From: Candidatus Sabulitectum sp.
GTDB lineage: Bacteria; Fermentibacterota; Fermentibacteria; Fermentibacterales; JCC-6
Assembly (NCBI GenBank): GCA_023145375.1
Contig: JAGLDY010000018.1
Span: 1 to 59,236, forward strand
Length of the DNA stretch: 59,236 bases
Direction of reading: 5' to 3'
In this document: one piece after another, positions 25,179 through 34,200 of the stretch
Layout of the letters: each line of letters starts with the position of its first letter
Numbering within the stretch: the stretch's first letter is position 1
The notes under the pieces: generated by a model
Databases searched by the model: none
What the model was told of the DNA's origin: nothing
What the model saw: the letters and a program-made list of their open reading frames with translations, nothing else
Program-made: the position numbers and the translations under genes

Positions 25179-27971
25179 CTACTCTGTCAGGGAAACACTA
25201 CCAATGCGGATTGGCAGTGCAACCATACCAGCCACTGGACTGAATCTCAACCAGACAAGTCTGATTGGATTGGAAATCCAGTTGAAGGTTGAATTTAGGT
25301 CCAATATGGTGCTCTGCTGATATTCTGAAGTAATAGTATCCACAAATGTGCTGTACGTTGATCCAAGACTGTCTTCCCAACAGAGAGTGACTAGAGCAGG
25401 TCTCTGACTTTTTCCAATGAGACTGAACTGATTGTAAGTGCTGCCGTCAATCCACTCTGAAGTGTCCGCAGGCATGTGCAGGTATATTCGGTTAGTTGTC
25501 AGGCTGTCATCACTGACTGTTCCCTCAAACATCCCGTTTATTGAATCACTGAATGTAGATCCCCAACCAAGAAGAGAATCAATGTCATTGGTCTTCCAGG
25601 CTGGAGGACTGGAACTGGCCTCAGTCATGTCCCAGGGATCATTAAGAATCTCTGTTGCATAATCAGCGGGGTCAATGATGTAGACAAGTCTTGCAGTGTT
25701 ATCCTCAGTGTCAGGTTCGTTGGTTATGTCCTCTGTATACACCCTCAGTCTGTGTACTCCGAGATCGGCAGTCCTTGTATCCCATGACAAAATCGCATCA
25801 TCTCTGTCACACTGCCAGCAGGAATCTGTAGTCAGACCGTTGAAACTAACTTCAGCAGTATCAAGCATGATACCCTCGGTGTCATCACGGAGATAAACCT
25901 GGACTCTGTTCAAAGAGCCTGTTCCCATGTTGTAAAACCTTGCCAGAATATCAACAGTTTCACCCTGTACGCTTCTGTAATCTGTAAGTGTATCACCTTT
26001 TGCAGGGAGTATCGGAAAGAGATCCGGGTCAGTTATTCTGATGTCAGCAGCAAGCCCGTCATCATCAAACATCTGAAGAAGTCTGGCCTCTCCTGCATCA
26101 AGAGTATCAAGGAAAGAGTAAATCCCCATTACTTCATTACCTTCTACAAGGAACCTTCTGCTGTGATCAAGGGCATATTCACTGAACTCGGTTTCCCTTG
26201 GGAAGTCTGATGCATTGACAGAGATTGCGAATGGATTGTTATCAGCTCTGCAGAACCTGTTCACATAGAACAGGTAGCAATCAGATTCAGTACTGTCAGT
26301 AAATACCCTGATGTGAGGATCAGCAAAATACTGGGGTTCAGGTGTTGCATTATAGGCAATAGACGCATCAGCATAGTGGTCGTCGTCAAACCACCACCAG
26401 AGTCGTGACAGCTCAGGAGCAACCCGGGCAATCTGTCCGAAAGTACTTCTTACGCTGTTCCAGAGTCTTGCGTACGGGGCAAACTTCCACTCAAGATAAT
26501 CTTCTCTTTCCTTTTCGCCGGTTGTTGTTGGTCTTGATGGAAGAGTGTAGAAAGGATCGAACTGGCTACCATCTGCAGCAGTCCATGGTGGGATTGAATC
26601 AGGTGGTGCATAGAAGAAAGCACCGGCAGGTCTTTCTCTGTAAACCCAGTCTTCATAGGGAGCATCGAATTCTATAAGATCTTCATCAAGGAGGCCTGTA
26701 TCGTGGTGGAGTAATTCTCCATCCTTCCACTTTGTATAACTTCGAATACTATACGGGAATACTCCTTTTGCTCCTCTAAGGAGTCCAATGTTGCACAGCA
26801 TCCTGAACTCACCCGGTGAGGGAATACGGTAGCTGTAGGCAGCATAGTTAATAGTTGTGTCAGGAGCCGGACTGGTTACTATCTTCCAAATCGCAGTTCC
26901 CCCTGTTCTTCCGAATCCCTGGGGATGGTAATGAATTGAATAGGGTCCATTGGCATCTGTTCCCGCAGGCATGAAGGTCGAATCCATCACTTCTTCATAG
27001 TGTTCAAGCATCCAGAGATCTGTGGCACTGCCGAGAACTGAGATAGTATCAAGGACTCCGGTTTGCCATGTGTACCCAGCCATTCTCACAGGATAGCTGT
27101 TCAGATCCATTCTCTCAGGGAAGTTGTCGTAAGTGTCGTACGGTCCAATTGAAGCATACTCAAGATATTCAGTGTTGAAATATGCTCTTACTGCATTAGC
27201 ATTCTGGACAAGGCTTCCACCAATAACACCGGGAACACAACCGCCCCATTCAAGACTGTCTATATGATGAATTGCGCTGAAGCAAACGGAAACTGAAGGG
27301 AAATCACCGGTATACATGCTGTCGGATTTCCACTTTACCCATGAAAATACGCCACTGGGTAGAATCTCAGTCAGCATGGTATCCTGCGTGTACATGCTGG
27401 GGAAGTAGTCATCGTAAGCCAAACTGTCATCTTTCATTCTACCCAGTTGTCTTGCAGGAGCTTCATTGAATATATCGTAGTACCAGACGCAGTCGAAATC
27501 GGCTACATCTCCAGCAAGAATATTGCATCGGCTATTGATGTTGGTAATCATGGAGGTTGCGTATACTGTACTGTCGATATAGACAAAGTATGAATCAGGC
27601 TGCATAAAGGCATTACTGGCCTGCAAACCCGCAAGAGTGTACCGTGCCCATCTGTCAGGTATCCAGTTGTTTAGTCCTTGTAGTCTTGAAGGGGCAAGCA
27701 CTACAAAAGCACCAATGCTGTCTGAAAGCACTGCTGGGTTATACTGCTGACCACCGCTGTTGATCCAGCCTTCCAGCCATATTCCGTCAAAGTTGTGCCA
27801 GATCAGATTACAGAGTACATCAAGAGTAATATCCTGAGAAGTGACTCCCTGTCCGGTTTTCATTGAGATAATGGGAATTGTGTTAGGTGGTGGACTGTCT
27901 GCAAAGGAGTTTGGTGTTATTGACAGAAGAGTGATGAAAAGAAGTCTTCCAATTGCTGAATATATTTTCAT
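25179..27971 (-). CDS. large secreted protein, possible glycoside-hydrolase-like
   Basis: A 930-aa exported protein with signal peptide MKIYSAIGRLLFITLLSITPNSFA. The first ~560 residues look like a TIM-barrel-type enzyme: FDGIWLEGWINSGG, DFDCVWYYDIFNEAP (a YDIFNE segment as around acid residues of clan A glycosidases), VRMAGYTW, and GLLRGAKGVFPYSIRSYTKWKDG. The middle ~130 residues contain a VNRFCRADNNPF strand region. Next comes a CARDB-like Ig domain (VDILARFYNMGTGSLNRVQVYLRDD), then a beta-sandwich C-terminal domain (about 740-930) that could bind carbohydrate. No sorting tag like that of its neighbour is present. Catalytic residues are not assigned and the family is not recognised with certainty. 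Confidence 0.6.
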   Translation of the reverse strand: MKIYSAIGRLLFITLLSITPNSFADSPPPNTIPIISMKTGQGVTSQDITLDVLCNLIWHNFDGIWLEGWINSGGQQYNPAVLSDSIGAFVVLAPSRLQGLNNWIPDRWARYTLAGLQASNAFMQPDSYFVYIDSTVYATSMITNINSRCNILAGDVADFDCVWYYDIFNEAPARQLGRMKDDSLAYDDYFPSMYTQDTMLTEILPSGVFSWVKWKSDSMYTGDFPSVSVCFSAIHHIDSLEWGGCVPGVIGGSLVQNANAVRAYFNTEYLEYASIGPYDTYDNFPERMDLNSYPVRMAGYTWQTGVLDTISVLGSATDLWMLEHYEEVMDSTFMPAGTDANGPYSIHYHPQGFGRTGGTAIWKIVTSPAPDTTINYAAYSYRIPSPGEFRMLCNIGLLRGAKGVFPYSIRSYTKWKDGELLHHDTGLLDEDLIEFDAPYEDWVYRERPAGAFFYAPPDSIPPWTAADGSQFDPFYTLPSRPTTTGEKEREDYLEWKFAPYARLWNSVRSTFGQIARVAPELSRLWWWFDDDHYADASIAYNATPEPQYFADPHIRVFTDSTESDCYLFYVNRFCRADNNPFAISVNASDFPRETEFSEYALDHSRRFLVEGNEVMGIYSFLDTLDAGEARLLQMFDDDGLAADIRITDPDLFPILPAKGDTLTDYRSVQGETVDILARFYNMGTGSLNRVQVYLRDDTEGIMLDTAEVSFNGLTTDSCWQCDRDDAILSWDTRTADLGVHRLRVYTEDITNEPDTEDNTARLVYIIDPADYATEILNDPWDMTEASSSPPAWKTNDIDSLLGWGSTFSDSINGMFEGTVSDDSLTTNRIYLHMPADTSEWIDGSTYNQFSLIGKSQRPALVTLCWEDSLGSTYSTFVDTITSEYQQSTILDLNSTFNWISNPIRLVWLRFSPVAGMVALPIRIGSVSLTE

Positions 27972-28842
27972 TGTTCCATGCTTTCTACAACCATCTAGTA
28001 AAACAGACAGTTTACCAATCAGTATGAAGGCATATGGGAATCACGTCAAGTGAAGTGCTGAGTATTGATGAACACACTCCCCTGGCTTGAAACCCCTCTT
28101 CTATGAGTTACCTCCATAATGGTTCATTTTTCAAGGGGGCATATGTAGAGACTGAAAATGATTCTTAAAAGAGAGTTAGATTCAGGAGCTTTGATAATTA
28201 TAGATTACGTGTGAAGGCGCTGTGTGCTTAGATGGATTGGAACTGTCCCCACTTTTGAGATAGAGCCTGTTTATCGCGGTGTTGTGCAGCGTTTTATGTG
28301 ACATAATTGTTAATATTGCCTGGCACGCCCGAAGGGACTCGAACCCCAAACCTTCTGGTCCGTTTCAGAAATTCAATTTCTTTCGCGTAAAGGGTCAGAT
28401 CTGTTGAAATTTCAGAACGATCTCAACTGAGTTTCCTTCTAAAACTGACTGAAGGAATGTTTCATATTTAATGGCCCGTGCTCTAAACATTCAGTCTTAT
28501 TCATATAACATGACCTTTGTTTCAGAAACGTTGCTTTAAAAATGCATGGCCTGTTACGATAAATGAGGTCCTCTCGCCCCCTTTGACATGGCGAAGTACA
28601 GTCGTTATTGTCACTTACAGAGGTGAAGATAGAGACTCCTTTGTAGAATTCAACCGGGATATTTGCGCTTCTTTTTTGCGTTGATTAAAGGGAAGAAGTA
28701 CGACGAATTTACCTCAGAACCTGCTAATTCTGAGAAACCGGATTGAGAGTCTTGTTTTTAGTGATCTCACCGCTCCTTTTGGAACGGTGTTGGTGTGGAT
28801 TCAGTTGGTCGTGGTTACAACATTTCTCAGGAGGAGGAGACA
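27972..28842. other. 870-bp intergenic stretch with tRNA-like fragment
   Basis: No supported gene. Features seen: a tRNA-like 3' fragment (28321-28360, minus); a TATTCATATAACATGA sequence at 28498 weakly like the arsR operators; and a hairpin CACCG...TCCTTTTGGA...CGGTG near 28769-28790 shortly before the tusA ribosome site. The rest is AT-rich and unexplained. Confidence 0.5.
28321..28360 (-). other. tRNA-like 3' fragment ending in CCA
   Basis: Read on the minus strand, the sequence ends TTCGAGT-CCCTT-CGGGCGT-G-CCA and looks like the T arm, acceptor strand and encoded CCA of an arginine-type tRNA, preceded by a CAGAAGGTT variable-arm-like segment. No D arm or 5' acceptor strand (ACGCCCG) is found upstream, and the T stem has a T-T mismatch. 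It is most likely a remnant or an attachment site left by integration, not a working tRNA gene. Confidence 0.5.
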
Positions 28843-29070
28843 ATGCAAGGAGATCAGATACTGGACTGCAAGGGACTTTCATGCCCTATGCCTATCATGA
28901 AACTGGCAATCGCCATGAAGAAGCTTGATACCGGCAAGGTTATTGAACTGCTTGGTACCGACCCAGGTTCCAAGGAAGACGTACCTGCATGGTGCGACAG
29001 AACTGGCAACAGTCTTCTTGAGGTAGTCGAAGAAGATGACGGGTTTACCTTTTTCATTCGCAAGGAGTAG
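28843..29070 (+). CDS. TusA-like sulfur carrier protein
   Basis: A 75-aa SirA/TusA/YedF-family protein. Key motif: LDCKGLSCPMPIMKLAIAMKK, with the persulfide-forming Cys in the CPxP motif. The second half (VIELLGTDPGSKEDVPAWC) has the family's beta-alpha ending and a second Cys. I start at the ATG with GGAGGAG upstream (28843), since the frame before it is not conserved. It sits 40 nt before yedE, a pairing found in sulfur and selenium transport or handling loci. Confidence 0.88.
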   Translation: MQGDQILDCKGLSCPMPIMKLAIAMKKLDTGKVIELLGTDPGSKEDVPAWCDRTGNSLLEVVEEDDGFTFFIRKE

Positions 29071-29110
29071 TGAAACTCGTAGATGTTTTCACATTTTACA
29101 GGAGGCGAAA

Positions 29111-30316
29111 ATGGCTGAAACAGGTTTAAAGAAAAAAGGAATACTGGCAGAGTTGTACGGTATATTCTTTTCAAAATCATGGCCAATGTGGGTGGGAGGT
29201 ATCCTGCTTGGAGTAGGCAACATCCTGCTTTTCCTGGTGCTGAAGCCCTGGGGTGCTTCAGGGGGTATCTACGTATGGGGAGCCAACCTGTTCAACTCTG
29301 TGTTTGGAACCGGTTTCGGGTTCAAAGGCGGACCCCTTCCTCCAGTGGGAATGTTTCCCTATTCAATAATCTGCTTCCTTCTGCTTCTTGGTGCTATGGG
29401 GGCTGCTCTCATGGCAAAGCAGTTCGCTTTCAGATTTCCACCTGTCGGTGAACTTCTCAAGGGTCTTATCGGTGGCGTAATTATGGGAATTGGTGCAGTG
29501 GTGGGTAAGTCCTGTACTCTCGGTGGATTCTTCAGTGGTATGGCCGCTCTTTCAATGGGAGCTGTTGTGTTTACCATTGGTCTTGGAATAGGCACCTGGA
29601 TCGCAGTGAAGTATCTGATTTTTGAGATCACAAAGTTCCCCAAGGTCAGCAGCGGCAAAACCGCCTCTCTGCTTGGCGCAGGTAAAGGGAAAGGTTCATG
29701 GCAGCCCTATGTCGGCGCACTGGTTCTTATATGGGGTCTTGTTATTGCCTTCAAGTACACAGACAGCAGCTCGGTGCGTGCCTGGTATGCGGCAATAGGC
29801 TTGTTCTTCGGATTTGTCTGCCAGCGTTCACGGTTCTGCCTGGTCAGGGCATTGCGTGAGCCATTCACATCCGGTGATTCGAAACCTGCAGTTGGAGCTA
29901 TTGCCGGTATTCTGGTGGCAATGTTCGGGTTTACCGTTATCAAGTTCATGGGGATCAGAGGAGACATGTTGTGGGTATGGCCTCACTTCTGGTTACCTGC
30001 GATTATTGGCGGCATAATATTCGGAGTGGGTATGACCATTTCCGGTGGTTGCATTGTCGGTTCTCTCTGGCGCGCCGGAGAAGGACACATCAAGCTCTAC
30101 TTCGCCCTTATCGGAGCCGCATTGACCATGCCATTTGCTACCAAGTACATTGCTGCTCCACTTTATGCTGCACTCCCGGCAAGCATGCAGACGAAAGTAT
30201 TCCTGCCAAATTACGTTGGTTACGGCGCTTCGGTAGGAATATTTGTACTCTTCTTGCTTGTCTGGTATTACCTGGTAAAATGGAACGAGCGCACTGGCAA
30301 GTTCTCTGCTTACTAG
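29111..30316 (+). CDS. yedE: YedE/YeeE-type membrane transporter
   Basis: A 401-aa inner-membrane protein with about nine to ten hydrophobic segments. Two YeeE/YedE half-repeats are seen: GAVVGKSCTLGGFFSGMAALSMG and GVGMTISGGCIVGSLWRAGEGH, each with a conserved Cys in the (S/G)C(T/I) motif where family members handle thiosulfate or other sulfur species. A third motif, CQRSRFCLVRALREPF, is also typical. YedE-type proteins next to TusA and in genomes with selD are annotated as putative selenium transporters; import of a sulfur species is the alternative. The ATG at 29111 has GGAGG 6 nt upstream. A hairpin terminator follows. Confidence 0.85.
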   Translation: MAETGLKKKGILAELYGIFFSKSWPMWVGGILLGVGNILLFLVLKPWGASGGIYVWGANLFNSVFGTGFGFKGGPLPPVGMFPYSIICFLLLLGAMGAALMAKQFAFRFPPVGELLKGLIGGVIMGIGAVVGKSCTLGGFFSGMAALSMGAVVFTIGLGIGTWIAVKYLIFEITKFPKVSSGKTASLLGAGKGKGSWQPYVGALVLIWGLVIAFKYTDSSSVRAWYAAIGLFFGFVCQRSRFCLVRALREPFTSGDSKPAVGAIAGILVAMFGFTVIKFMGIRGDMLWVWPHFWLPAIIGGIIFGVGMTISGGCIVGSLWRAGEGHIKLYFALIGAALTMPFATKYIAAPLYAALPASMQTKVFLPNYVGYGASVGIFVLFLLVWYYLVKWNERTGKFSAY

Positions 30317-30336
30317 AAGAAGTTAATACTGTACCT

Positions 30337-30375
30337 GCAGGGCGACTGGAAAACTCCAGTTGCCCTGCCTATTTT
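30337..30375 (+). terminator. Rho-independent terminator after yedE
   Basis: A 14-bp stem, GCAGGGCGACTGGA (30337-30350) / TCCAGTTGCCCTGC (30355-30368) with one G-T pair and an AAAC loop, is followed by CTATTTT. Confidence 0.75.
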
Positions 30376-30423
30376 ACTGCAATGCTTGAGGTTATTGAGT
30401 GCTGTCTATGAGTGGGATATTGC

Positions 30424-30452
30424 TTGACAGGGATGCTCATTTGGGATATGAT
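30424..30452 (+). promoter_or_regulatory. sigma70-type promoter for dsrE-tusA
   Basis: TTGACA (30424-30429), a 17-nt spacer, and TATGAT (30447-30452). The expected start of transcription near 30459 leaves a leader of about 110 nt before the DsrE-like gene. Confidence 0.7.
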
Positions 30453-30464
30453 TTCGTATCCACT

Positions 30465-30485
30465 TATTCAAATATTGTGATATTA
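30465..30485. promoter_or_regulatory. putative ArsR-type operator at dsrE-tusA promoter
   Basis: The sequence TATTCAAATATTGTGATAT lies just downstream of the predicted transcription start. Its first 11 bases equal those of the palindrome at the arsR promoter read on the minus strand (TATTCAAATATGTGAATA). Function inferred only from that resemblance and position. Confidence 0.4.
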
Positions 30486-30566
30486 AGATATTAGAGAATT
30501 GGTGTGGATAAGATGTGTATGCCTGCTACTAAATGAATAGGGTGAAGACCCTGAAAGGAGTCCTTT

Positions 30567-30920
30567 ATGGGTAAAGTTGCATTCGTCTGCAATGGATGTG
30601 AAAAGGTCAACCTGTACCCGACCTTTATTTTTGCATCTTCAGCTATCGCCGCCGGTGATGATGTTCTGATCTTTTTTACGCCTGCTGCAGTCCCTGCTCT
30701 GAAACCCGGTTTCCTGGAAGGTCTTACCGGAAAGGGTATGCCCCCAATGGAGAACCTGCTTGAGGGTTATCTGGCTCTGGGAGGCAGACTGGGGCTCTGC
30801 GAACTGGGACTTGAAGCCCACGATGTAACAGCGGAAGATTTGAGAGATGATCTTGAGATAGGTGGAGCAACAAGCTTCATGGCAGAGATACAGGAAGCAA
30901 AAACAACATTCTCTTTTTAG
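30567..30920 (+). CDS. DsrE/DsrF-like family protein
   Basis: A 117-aa protein of the DsrE-like fold. It begins MGKVAFVCNGCEKVNLYPTF and has DDVLIFFTPAAVPAL, then LGGRLGLCELGLEAHDV, where a Cys sits in the position used for persulfide transfer in DsrE/TusBCD-type proteins. The last part (EIGGATSFMAEIQEAKTTFSF) is the usual helical end. The gene is followed after 12 nt by a TusA-like gene. In YedF proteins a TusA and a DsrE-like domain are fused; here they are separate genes. A role in sulfur or selenium relay is inferred from this pairing. Confidence 0.8.
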   Translation: MGKVAFVCNGCEKVNLYPTFIFASSAIAAGDDVLIFFTPAAVPALKPGFLEGLTGKGMPPMENLLEGYLALGGRLGLCELGLEAHDVTAEDLRDDLEIGGATSFMAEIQEAKTTFSF

Positions 30921-30932
30921 AAAGGACATACA

Positions 30933-31157
30933 ATGGCAGCAGTTGTACTGGATACCCTTGGACTCAAGTGCCCCCAGCCAATCCTTAAGATGGCAATAAA
31001 GGCAAAAGAGCTTCAGCCTGGAGATTCCCTTGAGATCCTTGCTGACTGCCCTTCTTTCCCTGTTGACGTAAAAGCCTGGTGTGACAGAACAGGTAAGATC
31101 CTCTTATTCTGTTCCGATGACGGTACCGGCAAATTCAACGCACAGGTGCAGTTCTAG
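30933..31157 (+). CDS. TusA-like sulfur carrier protein
   Basis: A 74-aa SirA/TusA-family protein with the CPxP persulfide motif in LDTLGLKCPQPILKMAIKAKEL and a typical second half (GDSLEILADCPSFPVDVKAWCDRTG). It is about 50% similar by eye to the TusA-like protein at 28843 (both share AWCDRTG). The ATG follows AGAAAGGA. It is the last gene of the dsrE-tusA pair and ends at a strong terminator facing the hdr gene cluster. Confidence 0.88.
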   Translation: MAAVVLDTLGLKCPQPILKMAIKAKELQPGDSLEILADCPSFPVDVKAWCDRTGKILLFCSDDGTGKFNAQVQF

Positions 31158-31170
31158 TTACTTACAGATA

Positions 31171-31211
31171 AGTCCCCTGATTCATGTATTTGAATTCAGG
31201 GGACTTTTTTT
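31171..31211 (+). terminator. Rho-independent terminator after tusA
   Basis: A 10-bp perfect stem, AGTCCCCTGA (31171-31180) / TCAGGGGACT (31196-31205), extended by TTCA/TGAA, is followed by seven T. It separates the plus-strand pair from the convergent hdr cluster; on the minus strand no T tract follows the hairpin. Confidence 0.88.
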
Positions 31212-31223
31212 GTCTGATCTGAT

Positions 31224-34200
31224 CTATAGGTTGATCAAAGAGAAGTTCACCATCTCCAGGGTCTGTTCTTCACTGAAACCATGCTGTTCCATTGCCCCTG
31301 AAGGACATACGGTTGCACAACTGCCGCAGCCTTTGCAGAGGGCCTCGTTAATGGTGCATATCTGCTTACCCGCTTTCCATACAAGGCCGGGGGCATTGTA
31401 CGGACAGACCGCTACGCACATTCCGCAACCTGAACAGATGTTCGGATCTGCATGTGCGATATTGGCCACAGACAGATACTTGTCAGAGCTGATTATGATG
31501 CAGGCTCGTTCTGCTGCTGCCTTTGCCTGAGAAACTGTCTCACTCATGGTCTTGGGAGAATGAGCAAGACCGGCCAGGAAAATACCTTCAGCGGAAAAAT
31601 CAACAGGTCTGAGCTTCACGTGTGCTTCCATGAAGAAGCCATCTTCATTCAGAGGTATCTTGAGCATCTGAGAAAGAATGGAAGCATCATCTCTGGGTTT
31701 CATGGCAGAGGCAAGAATGATCTTGTCTGCCTTGATCTCCATGGGGACATTCAGCACATGATCTCTGACGGTAACCTTTACCCCGTCTTCTGTGGCGGTG
31801 ACTACCGGCTTCTCTTCAGTGTCATACCTCACAAAGATCACGCCAATTGACCTTGCCTGCTGATAGTATTTCTCGTTGAAACCGTAGGTTCTGATGTCTC
31901 TGTAGATGACATATACGTTCATCTTTTTGTTCAGTTCCTTCAGGCGTATGGCATTCTTAACCGCCTGGGTACAGCAGACGCGGGAGCAATAAGGGTGTTC
32001 ATCGTCTCTTGACCCGACACACTGGATCATTACCACACTCTTAAGCTTGGAATACTCTTTCTCTTTCTTCTCCAGATCCTTCTCCAGTTCGAGCTGAGTG
32101 ATCACCCTCTCCTCTGAAGTACCGTAAAGATAAGAATCCGGTACAGTTTCCTCAGCACCGGTGGTGATAACAATTACACCGTGCTCGAAATCAATTCTGC
32201 CGTCATCGACTTCAACTTCTTCCTCTGCCTCAATATCAGCATCTTCAGTTTCCTCTTCATCTGGAACCGGGACAGGTTCCGGAGGAGGGATCACTTCAGG
32301 AACAGGACCCTGTATAGTCGTTAGATAATTGCCTATGTAGCCATCTATGGCTACCACAGTGGACTCTGTGTAAACGGTGATACCGGGGTGATCTTCAACC
32401 CTGGTTGCTATTTCCTTGAGATACTCACTTACAAGCTCGCCATCAGGTTTTCTTACAAGACGCAGAAGATTTCCGCCAAGAACTTTTTCCCTTTCCACAA
32501 GGGCAACCTCGAATCCCTGATCTGCAATGGAGAGTGCCGTGGTCATTCCTGCAAGGCCACCGCCCACCACAAGAGCCTTTTGAATAACATCAAGAGCTAT
32601 TGTGTGAAGAGGTTTAAGAAGTCTTGCTTTTCCAACCGCTATCCTTGTGAGTATCTTTGCTTTTCTGGTTGCTTCCGCAGGATCATCCCTGTGAACCCAG
32701 CTGCACTGGTTCCTGATGTTAGCCATGTTGAACAGGTAAGGGTTAAGACCTGCCTCCCGTATGGTCTCCTGAAACAACGGCTCATGGGTACTGGGAGAGC
32801 AGGATGAAACAACAACCCTGTTCAGCCTGTTCTCCTCTATGATATTCTTGATTATTTCCTGTGTGTCCTGAGAACAGGTGAACAGGTTCTCCCCGGCGTA
32901 AACAACATTGGGAAGGTTCCTTGCGTATTCCTTCACAGCAGGCACATCCACAATACTTCCAATGTTTGTTCCGCAGTGACAGACAAACACGCCGATCCTG
33001 GGTGTTTTCCCCTCAACATCTATCTCTGGAGGATACTCCTTCTCCTTGATCTCAGTACCACGGGCCTCTGAAAGGATCTCCGCTGCGCCGGCCACGCTTC
33101 CGGATGCCTGGATCACAGTTTCCGGAATGTCCATTGGGGCACCTGCTGGTCCGCTGACGAAAATACCGGGACGGGTGGTTTCAATTGGTGACTCGGATGA
33201 GCCCTCAATAAAGCCGTATTCGTTAAGTCTCAGATCAAGTCTTTCTGACAAGATGCTGTTGCTGGTTCCCGGAGCCAGTCCCACTGAAAGAACAACCAGG
33301 TCAAATACTTCGGTGGAAACAGTGCCATCTTCTGTGACGTATTTCAGTTCAAGATCCTCTGTTGCGCGGATCTCGCGAATTTTGCTGACTCTTGACCGTA
33401 TGAACCTGACTCCGGTCTCTTTCGCCCGTTCGTAGTACTTTTCGAAATCTTTACCATGTGCCCTGAGATCCATAAAGAAAATAGTCGGTTCAACAGAGTC
33501 CACATGCTCTCTTGCTATGATGGCTTCCTTCATGGCGTACATACAGCACACCGAGGAGCAGTAAGGCATATGAGAATCAATCGTTCTTGATCCCACACAC
33601 TGCAGCCAGGCGATCTTTGTGGGAACTGCGCCATCAGAGGGTCTCTGCAGATGTCCCTCGAATGGACCTGATGCGGCGAGGATCCTTTCAAACTGAATAC
33701 TGGTGAGCACGTTCTTGTATCTGCCGTAACCGTATTCATGCAGTGGAGACGGATCAAAGGCTTCAGAACCTGTGGTTAGTATGACAGCACCTACATTGAG
33801 ATCGGAATTCTCTTCAACCTGATCGTAATTAATTGCATCCGATTCGCAGTACTCAGCACATATTCCGCATTCGCCTGTTTTCAGATGCACACAGTAACGG
33901 GGGTCGATACTGGCATAATTGGGAACAGCCTGGGCATAGGGAATGTAAACAGCAGACCTGCCAACCAGACCTTCATCAAACTCGCTTTTGATAGTGACAG
34001 GTTTGTTACCTGTAATTTTTTCGAGCTTTATTCCATTTTCCATAGGACATATGCTGAAACATGCTCCACAGGTTTGGCACTCATCTGACAGTCCATCGAA
34101 TGCAGGTGATACCAGTCGTTTACTTCCCCGGTTCGAGAAGCCGAGAACACCTTTACCCATTCGCTCACTGCATATTCTTACACAAAGTCCGCAGAGAATG

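Noticed and set aside
28244-28260. TGTCCCCACTTTTGAGA as a solitary IS end
   Set aside because: It resembles IS termini in general, but no partner inverted repeat or transposase remnant was found nearby, and it does not match the ends of the IS in this window.
28321-28395. A complete arginine tRNA on the minus strand
   Set aside because: No D arm or matching 5' acceptor strand; the anticodon stem does not form with a 7-nt loop.
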